Positions 13,115 to 22,452 of a stretch of 64,000 bases of DNA are shown piece after piece. The stretch is from Macrotrachela quadricornifera (taxonomy: Eukaryota > Rotifera > Eurotatoria > Philodinida > Philodinidae). The translations under genes and the position numbers were made by a program. A model generated the notes under the pieces. It made no database searches, had not been told where the DNA came from, and was given only the letters and a program-made list of their open reading frames with translations. Within the stretch, counting starts at the first letter, position 1. Each line of letters opens with the position of its first letter. The DNA is taken from positions 355,721 through 419,720 of the forward strand of contig JAJEKB010020807.1 in the NCBI GenBank assembly GCA_022393335.1, read 5' to 3'.

Positions 13115-14964
13115 TCACCACCATAAATATAAGTTTTTTTGATAAACTTTCACAGAATAATTTTGAAGAAGTTTATCTGATTCGATACAAAATGTCAATT
13201 CTTGAAGTAAATCTTCACGTTCATGTGGAATACATAATAAACATAAATGATGAGTAGATTTCGACCAAAGATACTGTGATATTGTCTTTAAATCTTGTTT
13301 ATATAAATCCATAGTAAGATATTCTAATCGTGGAAATAGATTGATAATTAATTGAATTTGTTCTAATCGAATTGTTTTATCTATACTTATCTCGATTAAT
13401 CTATTTGTCTTTGAAACTATTTGAAATCTTTCACTTTTTTGTATTGAAATTGAATCGGTTTGTTTAAGAAATATCGAAGGAATTTTCAATGTGTGAACAT
13501 TTATTGTAAATTGAAAGAGTTCAACAAGTTGTTCAAAAGAAAAACTTTGACAATTAAGAGTTAATTTTGTCAATTGTTTTAAAGGAAGAATAAGTTGAAG
13601 ATTCGTTATAAGTGAATGATAAGGAGATTCGAAAGTTTCCTGAAGAGTCAATTGATTAGCATTTGAACAATGTCCTATCAATTGTTTCATTGTATCTTGA
13701 TTATGAAGATAAATATGATTAATTGGATCATTATTAATATCAGAAGACGATGACCAGAGATTTCTAATTTGATCTTCGAAGTTTTTTCTGCTGTAAATAA
13801 TAAAAAAACAAACAAACGAATGAAAAATAAAACTTTTATAATTTTTACTGATATGGATTTTTTGAATAGAAAATTCTTGCATTAGATTGTGAACATTGTT
13901 GATGTTCAAAAAACCATTGATGTTCTCTCCAAAATCTTGAATTAAATTTATCAATCTTTATCTCATAATTTTCTCGTTCAATCATTGTATGTAACGATAC
14001 ATCATGAATATATTTAAAGTCAAAGACACACAAGTTTGGTATAGAACTTATAATTAATTTTTCCCATCGATCACTATTGAGATATTCGAGATTCGTTTCG
14101 TACGATTCATATCGTATAGAAACATGTAAAACTTTAACTTGATGAAAATAATCTTTAACTATTGATTCAAAATCATTAAATTTAACTGAAACGGTTTCAA
14201 AATAAACATTTGTTAAACAATTGAAGATTACGATATTTCTTTTTGTGCGATTATTGTTATATCCATATAAATATTTTATTGATAAACAATGTAATTGTGG
14301 AACATGTGATAATAAATTATCCATTTGATCAAAAGAAATTCTTTGATTGATAACTAAATGTTCGATTGAACTAAATCTATTTATATTATTAAATAATAAT
14401 CTTCTATATGTTCCTAATGACACAGAACAATATTTCAATGTAGGAAGATAAAATATCTTTTTATAAATATCATTTGGATCATCAATATAGTCACTGAAGA
14501 TTGTTAATGAAGACAAAACTGGTAATAAAGGTAGATAATCGACAAGTTGTGTAATACAATTACATTCGATATTATTTAAAATAAGTCTTTCAAGTCGAAT
14601 AAATTCTGTCATTATAGGAAATAATAACATACATATTTCACTAGAAAATGGATGTGATATTTTGATTGTTTTTATACGTGAACTTTGAGGGATAATTATA
14701 TCTTTCAGATAACGTTCGAAAGTAGATTTTGATATAAATGATATATCGATTTTTATAGGAATATTTGAATAAATAAAAAGATTTTTAAATCGTTGATTAA
14801 GATTGTAGAAAGTTTCATATGTATGATAATAATCAATATATTCAAATATTTCATAAATAATTTCATTTGAAAAATCTTCAAGACTTGTTATATATTCGCC
14901 TCTTAAGCTAAAATAAAAAATAATTAAATAAAGATAATATTTTATTTTAAACAAACCAATTCAT
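13115..14964 (-). CDS. F-box protein with leucine-rich C-terminal region
   Basis: Three exons read on the minus strand: 14964-14957 (ATGAATTG), 14907-13849 and 13790-13115, giving 580 codons. Introns are 49 and 58 nt with GT...AG borders, both phase 2. The N-terminus becomes MNCLRGEYITSLEDFSNEII. The open frame that continues upstream into a hydrophobic stretch is intron and was rejected as the start. Residues about 11-50 form an F-box (SLEDFSNEIIYEIFEYID...YNLNQRFKNLF), which would bind SKP1 in an SCF ubiquitin ligase. The rest has irregular Leu/Ile-rich repeats (RLERLILNNIEC, LPVLSSLTIF, QLHCLSIKYL, LKQLTKLTLNC, FPRLEYLTMDL), consistent with a substrate-binding LRR-like region. The second intron falls in a linker, joining NPYH to RKNFEDQIRNLW. 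Substrate is unknown. Confidence 0.85.
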
Positions 14965-15882
14965 TTCAACTATTAAATCAATTGAAAAAATCTTGTCACA
15001 AAACAAATCAACACGTGCACATAATAAAAACACACAAATGACACGTTGACAAAACAGGAAAGAAAATAAATGTAAATCCTATTAATCATTCTCAATAACA
15101 AGTTGCGTATTAATAATATTATTCTAAAGAGGTGCGTTGAAAAAGTATCCGGATTGATTTTAATATAACATAATGAGAAGCGTTATTGTTCTTAACTTTT
15201 AGTCTATATATGTATAGTTGGAACAGTGCTCCATCTATAGGTATCATAATCATTAACCAATTAAATGATTATTCGCGAATACAATGATTTCATCAGATCA
15301 CCCTTTATATATTGATGGGAAATCGAAAGCTTGAGTATTTATGGAATGAGATAAAATAATTGACTCCATCGTTTACGTAGAAAAACTAGATAGGTTTACA
15401 AAATCGACTTATACTCACCATAGTCGACACAATTTGAAACGCTACCACCAATAGAATTTTGGATCTAGAGTTGATTTGAAAACTTCTCTGTACTCAGTTT
15501 TTGATGCTGAATCTGAAAAAGATGTGGTTTTTGAAGAAAACGACATCCTTCGAGTATTACGCATTTTTCGACCGGAAGGAAGCATTTACTGAGGCAAAAA
15601 TGTAGATCTTCGTGATCAACAGCTCGAGCTGTATCAGATGATGTGAAAAAAGGCAAAAAAAAATTTTTACTTGAAGTTTGACCTGTCCGCACCTTACCTG
15701 ATGATACAACGGATTTAGCCAATTCGAAACGATCATCGTAAGTAACTTTCTTTATAATTTTTTAATCATCGGAACAGATTCTATAGTGTATAGTCAAGCC
15801 GTTTGATGAGTCTCTTTAGCAAGGACGAAATTGTGATCACAGTTAGCTTCGTTATTCACCCTCGCACTCTTACCCTGCAATT
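14965..15882. other. Intergenic, nothing firmly recognised
   Basis: Upstream flank of the F-box gene. A stretch near 15131 (GTGCGTTGAAAAAGTATCC) looks like a mariner-type transposon end, but no matching second end was found. An 85-codon minus frame at 15465-15722 has no recognisable domain. Confidence 0.4.
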
Positions 15883-16040
15883 TGCTGAGCAGAACGCTGT
15901 AACTATAGTATGATCTACATTCATACTGCTTAGCACTATACCATCTTGCTGAACAGAACCTTAGAACTGTAGTTTGATCTAAACGTGTACTGTTGAGCAC
16001 AACATTTTAATGAAAATGCATCTTACTGAGCACTACACAG
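15883..16040 (+). repeat. Diverged short tandem duplication
   Basis: Two diverged copies of about 64 bp start at 15883 (TGCTGAGCAGAACGC) and 15947 (TTGCTGAACAGAACC). A third partial copy, TTACTGAGCACTACAC, starts near 16024. Each copy contains a TGATCTA..TACTG.T.AGCAC block. No coding or RNA function is apparent. Confidence 0.5.
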
Positions 16041-16629
16041 TGTATCAACTGTTCATAGAAATACGGCTTTTTATAAGGATTAATGAGGTAAACTTGGGCC
16101 TCGTGGGTCGAAATTCCGATCTCTCAATAAATGTCAAATGAAAACTAGGCAGGTCATGATATTTAAAATTTTTCTTTTGATCCTCTAAGAAAATTCGTTG
16201 ATAAGATAATTTAAAATTTTATACATGAACAAAAAAAAGAGCATAGGTATTGAGGAAAAAAACTAATGTATTATTAACACAAAATTATTTCAAATAACTA
16301 CAGCTAATAAATAAAACGCAGAAAATTTAAAATTCGTTATTTATAGTAGAATGTTCCCATTGAAAAAAAACAGTGATTAAAATTGATTAAATTTTTAAAA
16401 TCCTATGGGCATAATCAAAATCATAAATCCGATTTTTCTGCACAAAAATCAAAATTATAATCAATTAAAATCCGATTATTATTGATTATAAATCTATTAT
16501 AATCTGCAGAAAATTCACCTGATACAGATTTTAATTGTTATTTTAATCAATATAGTTTTGATTAAAATCCATGGAAATGAATTTATAACCTGATTATAGC
16601 TTGATGAAAAGTTTCATTTAATTCAGTAT

Positions 16630-16791
16630 AGGACCCCGCTGGATAAGGACTGAAATCTTCTACTCCGTGGAAAAAAATAAGGTAATGATTTTCTAAATGC
16701 CTGTATATCATTATATGCAGGCATTTAGAAAATCATTACCTTATTTTTTTCCACGGGGTAGAAGATTTCAATCAGGATTCGGCGAGGTCCT
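16630..16791. mobile_element. Near-perfect hairpin (foldback MITE)
   Basis: Arms at about 16630-16707 and 16714-16791 are nearly perfect inverse complements around a central TCATTA. Outer ends are AGGACC / GGTCCT. The inner 50 bp of each arm (AAATGCCTG outward to TCCACGG) are essentially identical. TA dinucleotides flank the ends. It can form a stem of about 75 bp and has no coding capacity. Confidence 0.8.
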
Positions 16792-16928
16792 TTATCAATC
16801 AATTCGATAAAATCCGAAGAAAAACATTATTCAAATAACATCAGGCCACATCATAATACATGAAACTAGTCGAGGCATTTGTTCATCTGTGTAAAGCATA
16901 CGTCTATCAGTTTTTAATGTTCCAGTAT

Positions 16929-17390
16929 CTTAAATAAAAGAAACAAAACATATCTCACGTCATACTGTAAATACCAAGACATTTCAAAGAAAATTATAAA
17001 CATAATGCATTGAATTGCTTCATATATGTCGTCCCACAGTCTAAAATATAAGAAAAGAAAAATACCTGATCTCGTATTGAACATATCAAAGCATACCGAA
17101 TAGAACCATATTTATACTGCATCGAATACTTCACATATACATGTATATTGTAATAAAATCTAAAATGAAAGAAACAAAAAATATCTAATCTCATTCTGCA
17201 AATATGAAGACATACCAAATAGAATCATAATCATCATACATTGAAACTTCGCATATGTTACCTTAAAGTCTAAAATATAAAGAGCAAAGAACATTCTATC
17301 TCGTATTGAAAATATTAAAACATACCAGAAAGAACCATTGGCATTATGTATTGATTACTTCGTATACCTCGTACCAATACCTAAAATAAA
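16929..17390 (+). repeat. Tandem repeat array, ~110-119 bp units
   Basis: Units begin with (C)TAAAATATAAAGAAAC-like sequence at 16929, 17041, 17160, 17270 and 17381, so spacing is 112, 119, 110 and 111 bp. Each unit contains TCTCGTATTGAAAATAT, then ACATACCAAATAGAACCAT and a Gly/Ser-unlike AT-rich tail ending near CTTCGTATA. About four diverged copies are present. It is non-coding. Confidence 0.72.
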
Positions 17391-17439
17391 ACAAAATTTT
17401 ATTAAAGGGAAGGATTTTATCGCAAAATCATACTTCTCA

Positions 17440-17750
17440 TTATTTGGCATATAATCGATTAAAATCAGTTGGTCTTGATTTTTTAACACTACGTCTCATG
17501 TGAAATATTGGGTTTATATATAAAGTTTTGTCCTTACACATACCGTTTTATTGCGTATAATCGATTAAATCTGATTTAAAAGAATTTAATCGATTAAAAT
17601 CGATTTTGGTTGGGTTTTTAAAGTTATGCATCATAGAAAGAGATGAGTTTTAAATATAAAGTCGTCCTTACACATACCGTTTTGTGTTTTTTATTACATA
17701 TAATCGATTAAATTTGATTAAAAGCATTTAATCAATTATAATCACCTTGT
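17440..17750 (+). repeat. Tandem/inverted ATCGATTAAA-rich repeats
   Basis: About two and a half units contain TATAATCGATTAAA, followed by a shared segment ATATAAAGT...GTCCTTACACATACCGTTTT. The ATCGATTAAA core is itself self-complementary with neighbouring TTTAATCGAT blocks. Related TTAATCGATT/AATCGATTAA motifs also occur at 16380-16620 and in the 112-bp array at 20116. Confidence 0.6.
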
Positions 17751-18154
17751 CGTCATTTTCCAGTTAAAACTTTCACAATAAGAAAAAGTACTAATATCAA
17801 GGACTTTACCGAAAAAGCAGTGCTTTTCCAAACTCCCAATCATGAACACTGTTACTTTTCGTTTTCCAAACCTAGTTCATAATTCATAAAGTTTGTGTTA
17901 TTATTTTGTCTATTACAAAGTTGAAAAAAAGTTTCTTTTGTCATGCAAACAAGATCAAAAGCGACTGTTTACGCGCTATCAAACATGCAAAAAGATAAGG
18001 TATGTTGAACATACCATGCACCATAGTAGATCTTCCATTATGATAACTGATTAAAACTTACCATGGTAAAACCAATCTTACAATTTAACCAATCAAATTG
18101 AGTACACAAAAAAGGAGAGATAGGGTAGTCAAAGTCAAACGGGGTAAACTCTCG

Positions 18155-18733
18155 TCGCCAATTCCTCTTTTCGCCAACAGTAATTTCGCCAATTGGCGAA
18201 TTTCATACTAATACTTCGCCAATTACACTGAGCTGTGTTGTAACTCAACTACAGTACTAGATATGTCTATTAATCATACTAAACTGAATTAGTTGTACAT
18301 ATTTGTAGAGATAAATAATGAATAATGTGATAGTTTTTACTTGGTGCGACATGTGCTTCGCATTATCTGTGTCGGTATATCTTTAACTGGGAGACAACTC
18401 CCCCTATGTCGATGCCTTTAAACGTTACAAATATATGGTAATTGATCGTGTTATGACCTGTATCTTCTCAAGATGAAAAAGACTGATTATAATTTAGAAA
18501 CTTTTTGCTCTACCATGCATACACTTAAATCACTTTTTCTCTTATTTAAAATAAAAAGAAATTGAAAAAAATTATACTTATACTACTGATTTAGTTGAGT
18601 CGTAAGTTTACTAGGCATAGTTGGCGAAATTCGTGAGGAAGCTCGCCAATTGGCGAATTAGTAAGTCGAAAAAATTTTTTTATTGGCGAATTTCCCCAAG
18701 AATTTCGCTAATGGCGAAAAGAGGAATTGGCGA
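18155..18733. mobile_element. MITE with CGCCAATTGGCG palindromes
   Basis: The ends are inverted repeats of about 22 bp starting TCGCCAATTCCTCTTTTCGC on each strand. Subterminal perfect palindromes (TTCGCCAATTGGCGAA) lie near both ends, at about 18191 and 18640. The interior is AT-rich with no transposase, so it is non-autonomous. Target duplication could not be fixed confidently. Confidence 0.72.
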
Positions 18734-18906
18734 GATTACAGAGACTCAAGTCAAACACATGATGGATAGGGAAAAATTTGTCAACAGCTGATTTTACAAT
18801 ATTTCATACAATTAAACGAACGAAAATATGATTTTATTTCTTTAGCTAGTAGCTTGAATCCAACTGAACTACTCACGTTGACTTTGCCTTCTACCCATAT
18901 CTTATC

Positions 18907-20099
18907 CATCGGCGGGCCAGCGTCTAACATGGACGGGTGGTAATAAACTATAAAATCTTACTGATATGAACAAAAACATATATTTAATCTTTGAAAAAAT
19001 GTATAATGACTAGGAGACGTTTTCATGCAACAAACGACGCTAGTTGTTTTTCTACTATCACATTTTTTCTTTTTACTGTTTAAATGAAGGAAAGAAACAA
19101 AAATATCTGTTAAAAAATATTTAAAAATCATAATAAGATCGTCCTTCAAAATATTAATTTTCTGCCGTCTTTGTTTGCAATGAAATTTGTTGCTATCTGA
19201 TCCATATCAATTTTAGTATCCTTTTCAATACTCAAAAGTGCTAAGCCTGATAATCTGTCCTGTCCCATAGTATTCCTTAAATAAATTTTGAACTGTCTTA
19301 ATGTAGAAAAACTTCGTTCACATTCGCAAACTAACTGATATGGTCCATAAAATTTTAAATAATTCATTCGTAGGCGAAAATGCTATGTAGATATTATTAT
19401 CCGGAATAAATCTATTTGCTGGAAATAAATTCATCTTTTGTTCATTCATCCTAATCTTGTCAAATCGTTGTTCTACTTTTAAATTATCATAACTAATTGT
19501 ATATTGTCACGATAAATCTCGATGTTCATTTTCATTGAGCAATTCTTCACTTAAAAAGAGCTTTTCCATTAAAACAACAATACCAATACTATTCTCATCA
19601 AATTTATTATTACTCGAAATAATGATAGTATCCAAAATAACATAATAAATGTTGATTATACATACTAGTCTTTCACATTTAAGGTAGTTGCTGTATCAAC
19701 GCCACCACCTAAACGAACAGGAATCTTTTTTTTTCGAATTTCTCTAGGAGGCTCAATGTCATTAGATTCACACAATTTCATTGCTTCGGCATATACTCGC
19801 TCAAGTTTATCTTAATTTCGTAATGATTCTAACGAATCAACTGTTATTTTCACTAGAACAAGTGCATTCGTTAATGCGATGTTTGAATATTGTAGAAATT
19901 TTGAAAAAATATTTGTTAAAAGATACATCACACACATAATAAGTAAATGAATTATAAAATCAAATAATTATAATACATTAAAAAGAAGAAATACATCAGG
20001 CACTGTTATAACTTCTGATCTTGTTATTATTTCATTAAAACGATGTAAAATCAATTATTTTTTTGTGGGTGGTAATTGCCATTTGGCGGCCCGCCAATG
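18907..20099 (-). mobile_element. hAT transposon, decayed, with perfect 8-bp target duplication
   Basis: The left end begins CATCGGCGGGCC and the right end, read on the minus strand, begins CATTGGCGGGCC: short terminal inverted repeats starting with CA as in hAT elements. Directly outside both ends is the same 8-mer, ATCTTATC (18899-18906 and 20100-20107), the target-site duplication length typical of hAT. A CACCC-type subterminal block (GGGTGGTAAT) is present near both ends. The interior carries a degraded hAT transposase on the minus strand. At 1193 bp it is shorter than autonomous hAT elements, indicating internal loss. Confidence 0.88.
19150..19930 (-). pseudogene. hAT-family transposase relic (ZMYM1-like, C-terminal dimerisation part)
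   Basis: Reading on the minus strand gives pieces in changing frames. The first is a conserved segment near 19690-19930 (SNIALTNALVLVKITVDSLE, then after an in-frame stop KLERVYAEAMKLCES and IRKKKIPVRLGGG). Next is a middle segment about 19395-19680 (KLFLSEELLNENEH, KVEQRFDKIRMNEQKMN). Last is 19150-19367 with the diagnostic hAT dimerisation motif CECERSFSTLRQFKIYLRNT and GQDRLSGLALLSIEKD. Stops and at least one frameshift separate them, so no functional protein is encoded. It lies inside the hAT element at 18907-20099. A possible further N-terminal exon (RFNEIITRSEVITVPD) sits near 20000-20050. Confidence 0.85.
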
Positions 20100-20115
20100 A
20101 TCTTATCGCATATTA

Positions 20116-20830
20116 GATAATTGATCATAATCAATTAAAATTTCTAAATCCGATTTTATTTGATTGAGGATTCTAACTGATTTTGAGAATTATGATCAAT
20201 TTTACATTTGAATCTGATTTAACACAAAATAACTGAGTATAATTGATTAAAAGTCTTAAATCTGATTTTATTTAATTGAGGATTCTAATTGATTTTGAGA
20301 ATTATAATCAATTTTGCGTTTAAATCTGATCTAACATACAATAATTGGTTAAAATTGATTAAAAACCCTAAATCTGATTTCATTTGATTGAGGATATTAA
20401 CTGATTTTGAGAATTATAATCAATTTTACGTTTAAATCTGATTTAATATACGATAATTGGTTATAATTGATTAAAAATCCTAAATCAGATTTTATTTGAT
20501 TAAAGATTCTAATTGATTCTGAGAATTATAATCAATTCTATATATAAATCTGATTTAACATGAGATCATTGATTATAATCTATTAAAAATCTTAAATCTA
20601 ATTTTGTTTGATTGAGGATTTTAATTGATTTTAAGAATTATAATCAATTTTACATATAAATCTGATTTAACATGAGATAATTGATTATAATCGATTAAAA
20701 ATTTAAAATCTGATTTTCTTTGATTGAGGATTTTAATTGATTTCAAGAATTATAATCAATTTTAAATATAAATCCGATTTAACATAAGATAATTGATCAT
20801 AATTGATTAAAAAGGATTAAGCTTTTAATC
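20116..20830 (+). repeat. Tandem array with exact 112-bp period
   Basis: Unit starts (ATAATTGATTATAATTGATT-like) fall at 20116, 20228, 20340, 20452, 20564, 20676 and 20788, each exactly 112 bp apart: six full copies and a partial seventh. A unit contains AAATCTGATTTTATTTGATT, GAGGATTCTAATTGATTTTG, AGAATTATAATCAATTTTA and AAATCTGATTTAACAT. Copies differ by many substitutions but, as far as can be read, by no indels. The motif TGATTATAATCAAT is self-complementary. It starts about 9 bp beyond the hAT target duplication. It is non-coding. Confidence 0.85.
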
Positions 20831-21021
20831 AATTATCAAATCATAATCGATTTCAATCGGATTTATCTAAAAAATAGCATGTTTTCCACAAAAAATCAGA
20901 TTAATTTGACAATAATCATGATTTTTGATTAAATATTTTTCAATGGGCCCTCCATTACAGACATTTCTCTCCATTACAAGCAGGCACGATACAGAAATTG
21001 GTTCCTACGTTTATTTATCTG

Positions 21022-21244
21022 CAGGGCTGTCGGGACCGGGGAGGACGAGGGGATGCCTCCCCCAATCTTGAGAAATTTTCTTTTTTTCGCTCGACACTTT
21101 TTCAAAAATTTCTAAAATTCTCCAAAAATTTCGAAAAATTTTTAGTAAATCTGTAATTTTTTCTTCAAAATTTCGATAATTTATAGACACTTCTAAAAGA
21201 ATTTTTGTCCCCTCCCCAATCTTTAGCCCCTCGCGACACCTCTG
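21022..21244. mobile_element. Short hAT-like MITE with 8-bp target duplication
   Basis: The ends are CAGGGCTGTCGGGACCGGGG on the left and, on the minus strand, CAGAGGTGTCGCGAGGGGCT. These have the CAGxGxTGTCG form common to hAT non-autonomous elements. Flanking 8-mers are TTTATCTG (21014-21021) and CTTATCTG (21245-21252), 7 of 8 identical. The 223-bp element has an AT-rich interior of AAATTTC repeats and no coding capacity. Confidence 0.78.
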
Positions 21245-21439
21245 CTTATCTGAGGCTCAATTGTTTAAAGATATGCGAGTTCCACATTTTAGTTCCAAAG
21301 GGACTGCGCTGGCAAGCTTTTCTAGCTATTTCATTGGTTAATTCAGTTCTATCTTATTCTGTTTGTTTGGGCCTATTCGTCGTTATAAATTGCACAAATA
21401 GAACATTTTCCCTTCTTCTATATAAGATAATTCCAATCT

Positions 21440-21551
21440 TATGATAATTTTTTTTCTTCAAACCGAACCGAATCGATCAATTTTTCGAAAAGTTCAAGCC
21501 GAGTCGATTTCGGTTCGGTTCGGTTTGAAACAGAACCGATCCCATCACTGA
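21440..21551. repeat. Palindromic AACCGAACCGAA segment at the relic's broken end
   Basis: CAAACCGAACCGAATCGATC near 21462 and TCGGTTCGGTTCGGTTTG near 21513 form an imperfect inverted repeat of about 20 bp around a short loop. Read on the minus strand the segment begins CAGTGATGGGATCGG, which resembles a transposon terminus, directly where homology to chorismate synthase ends. The partner end was not found. Confidence 0.5.
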
Positions 21552-22008
21552 TCTGCATATTATATTTTTCAAATAACGGTTTATCAGCTATACTACCAGT
21601 TCCTACTCTGCCTACAGTTTTTCTAGCCGATGATCTACTCTTATCTGAAGATGCTCTAATTCCATATTTTTGGTAATATGTATAATCAGCATGCGATGGA
21701 CTAAGTGAATCTGCTACATTACCTTTATCATAATCATATGATCTTTGATCTTTATTATAAACTAATAATGCTATGGATGTGTCTAATATATAATCATATT
21801 TACAGCCAAATAGTATATGCACCTCATCTAATTCATTACGTGGTGTAGTTAATACAGATTGATCAGGACGACATCAACTTAATTGAACTTAGATATCCTT
21901 TTCACTCAACTTCATTCGAGAGAGCACACCTTATACTATACATCCTGCAGCTTTACAATGTGATTCACCAAATGTAGTTACTTCAAACAACTTACCCAAT
22001 GTAGGCAT
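21552..22008 (-). pseudogene. aroC: Chorismate synthase relic (N-terminal ~150 residues)
   Basis: One continuous minus-strand frame starts with ATG at 22008-22006: MPTLGKLFEVTTFGESHC, the N-terminus of chorismate synthase with the conserved GESHG/C region. It continues through RPDQSVLTTPRNELDEV, then IALLVYNKDQRSYDY (the NKDQR FMN-site motif) and SHADYTYYQKYGIRAS, SRSSARKTVGRVGTGSIAD. Chorismate synthase converts EPSP to chorismate at the end of the shikimate pathway, which animals lack. Three in-frame stops (TAA, TAA, TGA, at about 21932, 21890 and 21875) break the frame without any indel. RASSGGGRSSARET of the family reads RASSDKSRSSARKT here. The copy ends at about 21552, where an unrelated palindromic segment begins, so more than half of the usual length (about 370 residues) is missing. 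Likely transferred and now decayed. Confidence 0.87.
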
Positions 22009-22452
22009 GATATATACAAATAATTCAACTATAAAATATCTTTATTTCTAAAATTTTACTTTGTATTTATTATAAAAATCACAATATCAACAAAATCCTA
22101 ATGAAACTTTTAATATTTTTCCATTTTGGTTACTGTATAATAAGCAAATAACGTCCCAAAAGATCTAACAAGCCTTGTTTTCTCATATTTATAACTTATT
22201 TGGCGTTTTCAATCCATCTTATATTGCTTGCTATTTCCAAGAAACAAGTCTTCAACTTAAAATCTAAAGATTTTATTTGATTTCAAAATTTGGGTAGAAA
22301 ACTTGAGAAAACCTTTAACATTTTTTTTCAAAACTAAAAGTCTACGAATCGAAAAAAATTGCATAATGTATTGCTACTTGTGACTGTGCTCTACAAAATG
22401 CGAGAAAAAAAACAAGAGGAATCTCCTCTTAATAATGTGGTATTAAATAAGG

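Noticed and set aside
14908..14954. Upstream extension of the F-box frame (hydrophobic N-terminus)
   Set aside because: It lies in a 49-nt GT-AG intron; splicing to ATGAATTG at 14964-14957 gives a typical F-box N-terminus.
15465..15722. 85-codon minus frame with a mariner-like end upstream
   Set aside because: No transposase motif (DDE/D, helix-turn-helix) and no matching second terminus.
16929..20830. CRISPR-like array
   Set aside because: The arrays are continuous ~112-bp tandem repeats without short repeat/spacer structure, in eukaryotic DNA.
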